A stretch of DNA of 64,000 bases from contig NZ_LIGE01000047.1 of NCBI RefSeq assembly GCF_001297015.1, positions 345,107 to 409,106 on the forward strand, in the 5' to 3' direction. This document shows, one piece after another, positions 42,951 to 49,555 of this stretch. A program made the position numbers and the translations under genes. The notes below the pieces were generated by a model. The model saw only the letters and a list, made by a program, of their open reading frames with translations. It had not been told where the DNA came from and made no database searches. Origin of the DNA: Pseudomonas sp. RIT-PI-r. Its GTDB lineage: Bacteria > Pseudomonadota > Gammaproteobacteria > Pseudomonadales > Pseudomonadaceae. Within the stretch, counting starts at the first letter, position 1. Every line of letters begins with the position of its first letter.

Positions 42951-44126
42951 ATGACCCGCTCATTACGCATCTTCTACATCGCCCTCTTCCTGGTGACCTT
43001 GTTAGTCTTGGGTCTGTGGTCGGTTCGCAGCTTCTTCGGCTTCAGCACCAATGCCGATGCGACGGTGCTCAACGGCCGCTGGACCAAGGCTGTGGAAACG
43101 CACTACGACGATGAATTCCCGATCAAGCGTCTGGGCACCAACCTCTGGGCCGCGCTGGATTTCAAACTGTTCAACGAAGGTCGTCCGGGCGTGGTGCTCG
43201 GTCGCGATCAGTGGTTGTACAGCGATGAGGAATTCAACCCGATCGTCAACGAAGAGCTGAACCTGCAAGGCAACTACGCGCTGGTCGAAGGCGTGCGCCA
43301 GACCCTGAAAGACAAAGGCGTGAAACTGGTGATGGCGATCGTGCCGGCCAAGGTTCGTCTATACCCGGAGCATCTGGGTGAAGTGAAACCGGCGAGCATT
43401 CACGAAAATCTCTATGAGGATTTCCACCACCGCGTGGCGGCGGACAAGATCCTCGCCCCTGACCTGCTCAAGCCACTGCAACAGGCCAAGCAGAATGGTC
43501 AGCAAGTGTTCCTGCGCACCGACACCCACTGGACGCCGGAAGGCGCCGAGATCGCCGCGAACACCCTGGCAAAAACCATCGCCGACAAGTTCCCGCTCAG
43601 TGGCGAGCCGCAGCGCTTTGTCACCACCCCGGCGGAGAAGGTTACGCACAAGGGCGATCTGCGCTTGTTCCTGCCGCTCGATCCGCTGTTTGAAAACCTG
43701 ATGCCGGCGCAAGAGCCGCTGCAAAAGCGCAACACCGTCGCGGCCGGCGAGCAGCCTGCCGGTGACGACGCGCTGTTCGCCAGCAACGAAGTGCCGGTGG
43801 CACTGGTCGGCACCAGCTACAGCGCCAACCCCAACTGGAACTTCGTTGGTGCGCTGAAACAAGCGCTGCACAGCGACGTGGTGAGCTACGCCGAAGACGG
43901 CCACGGCCCGATCCTGCCGATGCTCAGCTACCTGAAAAGCGATGACTTCAAGAACAGCCCGCCACAGGTGCTGATCTGGGAGTTTCCTGAACGATATCTG
44001 CCTGTGAACAACGAAATCGGCGACGCCGACCCGCAGTGGGTCGCAGAGCTTAAACAAGCCGGCGCGCGCCAACAAAACGTAGCAATCAACACTAAATCCG
44101 AGACGCCCGATCGGGCGCAAAACTGA
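42951..44126 (+). CDS. algJ: Alginate O-acetyltransferase AlgJ
   Basis: A 391-residue periplasmic protein held by an N-terminal uncleaved membrane helix (IFYIALFLVTLLVLGLWSV). It is the SGNH-like relative of AlgX: D191xH193 in RTDTHWTPEGAE and the GTSYS motif with Ser289. It is thought to take acetyl from AlgI and hand it to AlgX or AlgF. It starts 10 bases after algI. Confidence 0.96.
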   Translation: MTRSLRIFYIALFLVTLLVLGLWSVRSFFGFSTNADATVLNGRWTKAVETHYDDEFPIKRLGTNLWAALDFKLFNEGRPGVVLGRDQWLYSDEEFNPIVNEELNLQGNYALVEGVRQTLKDKGVKLVMAIVPAKVRLYPEHLGEVKPASIHENLYEDFHHRVAADKILAPDLLKPLQQAKQNGQQVFLRTDTHWTPEGAEIAANTLAKTIADKFPLSGEPQRFVTTPAEKVTHKGDLRLFLPLDPLFENLMPAQEPLQKRNTVAAGEQPAGDDALFASNEVPVALVGTSYSANPNWNFVGALKQALHSDVVSYAEDGHGPILPMLSYLKSDDFKNSPPQVLIWEFPERYLPVNNEIGDADPQWVAELKQAGARQQNVAINTKSETPDRAQN

Positions 44127-44140
44127 AAGAGAGGTACACC

Positions 44141-44797
44141 ATGACTTTCACTACTACTCCTCGTCGTCTCGCTAAAAGCTTCGCTCTGGTTGCTGGCCTC
44201 AGCGTGCTTTCCGTCCCTGCCTTTGCCGGTGGCGATGCCGCGCTGTACGGCCCGACCGCACCGAAAGGCTCGTCCTTTGTGCGCGTCTATAACGCCAGCA
44301 ACGCTGAAGTCAGCGCCACTGTCGGCAGCACCAATCTGAGCGACGTTGCGCCACTGGCCAGCAGTGACTTCAGCTTCATGCCGGGCGGTGATTACAGCGC
44401 CAAGGTCGGCAGCCAGACCCTGCCGGTGAAACTCGCCGGTGACCATTACTACACCCTGGTCAACAACGCTTCCGGCGCGCCGCAACTGATCGAAGAGCCG
44501 CCGTTCAAGAACAAGCAGAAATCCCTGGTACGCGTGCAGAACCTCAGCGACAAGCCGCTGACCCTGAAGACCGCCGACGGCAAGACCGACGTGGTGCCGA
44601 ACGTGGCTGCCAAGGGCCGTGGCGAGCGTGAAATCAACCCGGTGAAAGTCAGCCTGGCGCTGTACGAAGGCGACAAGAAAGTCGGCGACGTCAAACCGGT
44701 CGCCCTGGAACGCGGTGAAGCCGCGGTGCTGTACGTCACCGGCAGCGGCAGCAGCCTGTCGCCAGTCTGGGTGAAACGCCCGGTGTCGACCCGCTAA
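44141..44797 (+). CDS. algF: Alginate O-acetylation protein AlgF
   Basis: A 218-residue periplasmic adaptor. The signal peptide ends in VPAFAGG near residue 28. Two beta-sandwich domains follow, each containing VRVYNAS/VRVQNLS-type strands (residues ~47 and ~131). It is needed for acetylation and binds AlgJ and AlgX. It follows algJ after 14 bases. Confidence 0.95.
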   Translation: MTFTTTPRRLAKSFALVAGLSVLSVPAFAGGDAALYGPTAPKGSSFVRVYNASNAEVSATVGSTNLSDVAPLASSDFSFMPGGDYSAKVGSQTLPVKLAGDHYYTLVNNASGAPQLIEEPPFKNKQKSLVRVQNLSDKPLTLKTADGKTDVVPNVAAKGRGEREINPVKVSLALYEGDKKVGDVKPVALERGEAAVLYVTGSGSSLSPVWVKRPVSTR

Positions 44798-44825
44798 CAA
44801 ATTTCCCGATGAGACGCTGACCCCT

Positions 44826-44906
44826 GTAGGAGCTGCGGCACGCTGCGATCTTTTGACTTTTTATGAAGATCAAGATCAACAGATCGCAGCCTTCGGCAGC
44901 TCCTAC
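44826..44906. repeat. REP doublet, family B, inside the alginate operon
   Basis: GTAGGAGCTGCGGCACGCTG and CAGCCTTCGGCAGCTCCTAC arms in the 205-base algF-algA gap. The arms differ in their inner part. Confidence 0.9.
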
Positions 44907-45002
44907 AAGGGAATGCGGCGGCCTCTCGGTACGAAACAAAAACAAGAGTGAAACGACACAGCGTTCGTGCCTCTAACCAATCGATTTTATGGAGTAAACA
45001 AT

Positions 45003-46454
45003 ATGATTCCGGTGATCTTGTCAGGTGGTAGCGGTTCACGTCTTTGGCCGCTTTCGCGTAAGCAGTTCCCTAAGCAATTCCTCGCCCTGACCGGCGAACA
45101 CACACTGTTCCAGCAGACCCTCGAGCGCTTGGTGTTCGAAGGCATGGACACCCCGATCGTGGTCTGCAACAAGGATCACCGCTTCATCGTCAACGAGCAG
45201 TTGGCCAATCGCAATCTCGAATGCCAGCGCATCCTGATGGAACCGTTCGGCCGCAACACCGCGCCGGCCGTGGCGCTGACCGCGATGATGCTGGTCAATG
45301 AAGGTCGTGACGAACTGATGCTGGTGCTACCGGCTGACCACGTGCTGGAAGACCAGAAAGCCCTGCAACGCGCTCTGGCCCTGGCCACCGTCGCCGCCGA
45401 AAACGGCGAAATGGTGCTGTTCGGCGTGCCGGCGACCAAACCGGAAACCGGTTACGGCTACATCAAGTCCACCGGCGATTCGCTGCTGCCCGAAGGCGTT
45501 AGCCGCGTCTCGCACTTCGTCGAAAAACCCGACGTCAAACGTGCCACCGAGTACGTCGAATCCGGCGGTTACTACTGGAACAGCGGCATGTTCCTGTTCC
45601 GCGCCAGCCGCTTCCTCGAAGAGCTGAAAAAGCATGATCCGGACATCTACGACACCTGCCTGCTGACCCTTGAGCGCAGCGAGCAGGACAATGACACCGT
45701 GACCTTCGACGAAGCCACCTTCGCTTGCTGCCCGGACAACTCCATCGACTATTCCGTGATGGAAAAAACCCAGCGCGCCTGCGTAGTGCCACTGACCGCT
45801 GGCTGGAGCGATGTCGGCTGCTGGTCGTCGCTGTGGGAAGTCAACGAGAAAGACGCCAACGGCAACGTCAGCAAAGGCGACGTGGTCATTCAGGACAGCA
45901 AGAACTGCATGATCCACGGCAACGGCAAACTGGTGTCGGTGATCGGTCTGGAAAATATTGTCGTGGTCGAGACCAAAGACGCCATGATGATCGCCCACAA
46001 AGACAAGGTTCAGGGCGTCAAGCAAATGGTCAATACGCTCAATGAGCAAGGCCGCAGCGAAACCCAGAACCACTGCGAGGTTTACCGTCCGTGGGGCTCG
46101 TACGACTCGGTGGACATGGGCGGGCGTTTCCAGGTCAAGCACATATCAGTGAAACCGGGCGCGTGCCTGTCGCTGCAGATGCATCACCACCGCGCCGAAC
46201 ACTGGATCGTGGTCAGCGGCACCGCCGAAGTGACCTGCGATGAAAACGTGTTCCTGCTCTGCGAAAACCAGTCGACCTACATCCCGATTGCCTCGGTGCA
46301 TCGCCTGCGCAACCCGGGCAAGATCCCGCTGGAAATCATCGAAGTTCAGTCGGGTTCGTACCTGGGCGAAGACGATATCGAACGCTTCGAAGATATCTAC
46401 GGTCGCTCCACCCCGGTCGAGCGCGGCGTGTCGGTGAAAACCATCGCGCAATAA
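45003..46454 (+). CDS. algA: Phosphomannose isomerase / GDP-mannose pyrophosphorylase AlgA
   Basis: A 483-residue bifunctional enzyme. The N-terminal pyrophosphorylase has SGGSGSRLWPLSRKQFPKQF and FVEKPD. The C-terminal cupin isomerase has the metal site QMHHHRAEHWIVVSGTA. It makes fructose-6-P to mannose-6-P and mannose-1-P to GDP-mannose, the feed for AlgD. ATG 45003 follows GGAGTAAACAAT. It is last in the operon. Confidence 0.97.
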   Translation: MIPVILSGGSGSRLWPLSRKQFPKQFLALTGEHTLFQQTLERLVFEGMDTPIVVCNKDHRFIVNEQLANRNLECQRILMEPFGRNTAPAVALTAMMLVNEGRDELMLVLPADHVLEDQKALQRALALATVAAENGEMVLFGVPATKPETGYGYIKSTGDSLLPEGVSRVSHFVEKPDVKRATEYVESGGYYWNSGMFLFRASRFLEELKKHDPDIYDTCLLTLERSEQDNDTVTFDEATFACCPDNSIDYSVMEKTQRACVVPLTAGWSDVGCWSSLWEVNEKDANGNVSKGDVVIQDSKNCMIHGNGKLVSVIGLENIVVVETKDAMMIAHKDKVQGVKQMVNTLNEQGRSETQNHCEVYRPWGSYDSVDMGGRFQVKHISVKPGACLSLQMHHHRAEHWIVVSGTAEVTCDENVFLLCENQSTYIPIASVHRLRNPGKIPLEIIEVQSGSYLGEDDIERFEDIYGRSTPVERGVSVKTIAQ

Positions 46455-46470
46455 CGTTCAGCAAGACAAG

Positions 46471-46531
46471 AAGCCCCCGTCCAGCCCGCTGCGTCCCCTA
46501 TCCGCAGTGGGTTGGGCGGGGGCTTTTTCTT
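46471..46531 (+). terminator. Rho-independent terminator of the alginate operon
   Basis: Long stem AAGCCCCCGTCCAGCCC/GGGTTGGGCGGGGGCTT with an inner CTGCG/CGCAG loop and a T-tract (TTTTTCTTT), 16 bases after the algA stop. Confidence 0.92.
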
Positions 46532-46536
46532 TCGAA

Positions 46537-49386
46537 TCAGCCCATTTTCAAAGGCCTTGCTTTCTGCTTTGCGAACGTTTTCCAGTTGTCCAACTGCTGA
46601 CTCGACAACGCCTTGAGCTTTCCGGTTTTAAAGAACGCTGTGTGCAATTCCTGCTTGGTCACATGACCTGAATCGATCATGAATTTCGCCATGTTTCCGC
46701 CCCAATGCTGAGGTCCCCCCCCGACATTCGTGGTGAAGTAGGCCGTTTGATACTCGGCCCCCGGGTACATCGCAGTGAACACTTCGTAGGCAAAAAAATC
46801 GGCGATGTATTCGTCATAGTTACTATTGGCAACGCTCGTATCCGTTAATGGCTGAAAGCCAACATGTGCATGTGAAAGGTAGTGCATGGCTTCATGGACG
46901 ATCGTTGAGCGTATCTTGTCGGCGTTGAGCCGGCCATTTTCCGAATAATCCGGCGCAGTGACCCCCATATAGATAACGCCCTTGGGCGAAGTCCACGCAG
47001 GAGGATTCGCGGCAAGATTTTCTTTATTGAAGTACATACTGCCATTACCGGGAATCTCACGGATCTTTTCGGTGAGCTGTTCATGCGTCACATCGACAAC
47101 ATTGATCGCCCCCACCTGTAATCCAAACAATTGATTCGCTGTCTTCGCGAGACGGGAAAGATCTACATAGTCTTGAGTTCGCCAGCTTTTTGAAGCGACG
47201 TTGGCTGATTGTTTCCCGGGAGCCAGGATCACAGGCTGAAACACGTTCGGGGCTTGCGCTACCGATCCCGGCGGCGGTGGTCGTGGTGGCGCCATGGGGC
47301 CCGCGCCGGGAAGCGGTGGCCGAGGCGGAGCCATCGGGCCGGCACCGGGCGGCGCCGGGGGGGCAGGCCGTGGTGGCGGTGGACGGGGCGGTGGCAACGA
47401 CGACACATCCGGTTTTTGTGGTTTCCTACCGTCACCATCAACAAGCGTTACGGGATTGTTAAGCACCATCCGATAAAGATTCAGACCGTCAATGGCCCCA
47501 GCCGGATCCGGATTTATCCAGCGCTGCAACCACGGGATGTAATACCGAAAGCCGTAGTAGTACAGCCCGCTGGCATCACGTTCCTTGCCCGAATAACGCA
47601 CGGTACGGTAACTGACCTCGGACTCGCTGCTCCACGCCGTTTCGCCGAATGGATAGTAGGTTTCCTGACTGATTATCCGCGCGTCTTCGCCCAACTCGAG
47701 ACTGGCCGAGCCGAGATGATCGGTGAAGGTGTAGCGATAGCGATCATTGCCACCGGGCGGAGGCAGCGTTTGCCAATGCAGGACACTGGCGCTGTTAAGC
47801 CCGGCCTGTACCGAAACAACCTGCAGTGTCTCGCCAGCGCTGTCGATACGTAACTCCAGTCCCGGCAGATAACGCACCTCGGTGAGCACCGTGCGCGCAT
47901 TAGTCTGCAAAGACCTGATCTTGCGTACGCGTTGCCCCCCGGCGTCGTAAAGATAAGTTTCCTGATCGTCAGATTCGCCCATCCGCTCCACCGGGCTGAC
48001 CGATTGCAACTGGTTGCGCATGTTCCATCGCACCCGTCTGCGTTGATCCAGCTCGAGCAAATTGCCGCGTGCATCGAAGGCCGCTGCAATGTGCTCCTCG
48101 GTCGGCGGCAGGTCGTTGCGCCAAGGCAGGCCGCGATTGCTGTAGCGGGAGGTCTTGAATTGACGCCCATGGGCTTGAGCACCGACATGCGTCAACTCGA
48201 GCAAATTGCCGCCGGCATCATAACGATAGGTTTGCCGGTAGTTGCTGAATGCCGCCGGATCGGCGCGACCGGCAAACTCCGGCCCCTGGTTCCGCGCCCC
48301 CGCCTCCCAGCCGCTCGCCTCGTTCAATTGATAGAGACTGTCGTAAGTAAATCGGCTGATCGGCTCGATGCGCTGGTTGGCAAAAAATCGGATGGGCTGG
48401 GCTTTGTCCTCAATGCTCAACACATTGCCCATCGGGTCGTAGGCGTAGACCAATTGCTGCAATAACTGGCCGCTGGTGCTGCTAGCACTGCGGCTGGTCA
48501 AACGACCGTTCTGCGGCTGATAGGCCAATGTGCTGCGTACACCGTTGCCCGCCAACTCATGCTCGACTTGCCCGTCGGCGTTGTAACGAATGTCACTGAC
48601 CATCGGTCGGCTATCGGCCTGGTGCTTCAACTGCAAATGCGCGGCACGCAAACGCCCGTCGACTGTCAGTTCAACCCCCTGCCTATTACCTCGCGCGTCG
48701 ACTTGTTCGAGCACTTGAGCAAGCGGGCCAAAGCGCCATCGGCTAGTGGCGCCCTCGCCCGGCTCAAGCAACCGTGCACGTTCTTCAATCAGTTCGGGCC
48801 AATCGGGGGTGACGGGATCCTGGGTGAAGTGGCGAGTGTTTTCGTTGCATTGGCCGCTGATCGCAAAGGTTTCAAACAACACGCTGCCCGCCGGATCGTC
48901 ATGGCGGATTAACTGGCCGAGCTGATTTCTGTTCGGGTCACCGGCTCCGAGCCGGCCATAGCTGTAACGCTCGACGCACCGGCGCGGCGTCGCAACGGTT
49001 TCTTCGAACATCGTCACCGGTCGCAGCAATACGTCATATTCCACGTCACGACGGGTTCCCCGGCTGTCCCAATCAAGCAGCACTTGCCCGCCGAGACCGT
49101 ACAACGCGACCTGCGTACCAGCGTCGACGTTATCCGAGCGCAACACTTGGTTACTCAACGAGTAAACCGTGGCCAGAGTGGCCGGGGTCTGTGGGTCGGA
49201 CATTTGCAGTGCCCACGAACGCGGGTCCCACTGCGCAACAGCGCGCCCGGGCATGTCATGCAAGGTGCGGTGGATGCGACTTTGAGTGGCGCCGACGCCA
49301 TCGCCGCGCCAATAGTCGACCGTGCGAATCAAAAGCCCACGAGGGTCGCTCGCCGTAAGCGTCGGAGTGTTGTAATGGACCCCCAT
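46537..49386 (-). CDS. TccC/RHS-type toxin with C-terminal HExxH metallopeptidase-like domain
   Basis: A 949-residue protein. Residues 1-653 are a Tc-toxin C-component-like RHS/YD-repeat shell: start MGVHYNTPTLTASDPRGLLI, many YDAxGN repeats, and a terminal core YYYGFRYYIPWLQRWINPDP...GLNLYRMVLNNPVTLVDGDG. Then come a Pro-rich linker (~656-707, repeated GAGPMAPPRPP) and a ~240-residue tail. The tail has IVHEAMHYLSH (His831, Glu832, His835 and His839) and a downstream NYDEYIADFFAYEV helix. This suggests a zinc metallopeptidase released inside a target cell. There is no signal peptide and no adjacent immunity gene or TcA/TcB partner. The shell call is firm, the peptidase is inferred. Confidence 0.85.
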   Translation of the reverse strand: MGVHYNTPTLTASDPRGLLIRTVDYWRGDGVGATQSRIHRTLHDMPGRAVAQWDPRSWALQMSDPQTPATLATVYSLSNQVLRSDNVDAGTQVALYGLGGQVLLDWDSRGTRRDVEYDVLLRPVTMFEETVATPRRCVERYSYGRLGAGDPNRNQLGQLIRHDDPAGSVLFETFAISGQCNENTRHFTQDPVTPDWPELIEERARLLEPGEGATSRWRFGPLAQVLEQVDARGNRQGVELTVDGRLRAAHLQLKHQADSRPMVSDIRYNADGQVEHELAGNGVRSTLAYQPQNGRLTSRSASSTSGQLLQQLVYAYDPMGNVLSIEDKAQPIRFFANQRIEPISRFTYDSLYQLNEASGWEAGARNQGPEFAGRADPAAFSNYRQTYRYDAGGNLLELTHVGAQAHGRQFKTSRYSNRGLPWRNDLPPTEEHIAAAFDARGNLLELDQRRRVRWNMRNQLQSVSPVERMGESDDQETYLYDAGGQRVRKIRSLQTNARTVLTEVRYLPGLELRIDSAGETLQVVSVQAGLNSASVLHWQTLPPPGGNDRYRYTFTDHLGSASLELGEDARIISQETYYPFGETAWSSESEVSYRTVRYSGKERDASGLYYYGFRYYIPWLQRWINPDPAGAIDGLNLYRMVLNNPVTLVDGDGRKPQKPDVSSLPPPRPPPPRPAPPAPPGAGPMAPPRPPLPGAGPMAPPRPPPPGSVAQAPNVFQPVILAPGKQSANVASKSWRTQDYVDLSRLAKTANQLFGLQVGAINVVDVTHEQLTEKIREIPGNGSMYFNKENLAANPPAWTSPKGVIYMGVTAPDYSENGRLNADKIRSTIVHEAMHYLSHAHVGFQPLTDTSVANSNYDEYIADFFAYEVFTAMYPGAEYQTAYFTTNVGGGPQHWGGNMAKFMIDSGHVTKQELHTAFFKTGKLKALSSQQLDNWKTFAKQKARPLKMG

Positions 49387-49555
49387 ATGTCTCGTACCCT
49401 ACATTCAATGACTGCGCCATTTCGTCCCAGCGAAGACATATAACCGCTCGGACGCCCGGATGCCTACTGTCAGAAATTACAGTTACGACCCACGGTCGCG
49501 TTCGATTGCCGCGCCAATGAAGACGATATCGAACGCTTTTTCATACCCTTGCCAG
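49387..49555. other. Spacer between the two RHS toxin genes
   Basis: 169 bases with no small gene in either direction. It contains the 27-base element shared with the other RHS gene (49464-49490). Confidence 0.7.
49464..49490 (-). promoter_or_regulatory. Shared upstream element, copy 1
   Basis: A 27-base sequence (plus-strand start CTACTGTCAGAAATTACAG) identical at 23 of 27 positions to 52451-52477. It lies 78 bases upstream of the first RHS gene's ATG. On the coding strand it reads as a pair of CTGTMA hexamers spaced by TTT. Confidence 0.65.
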
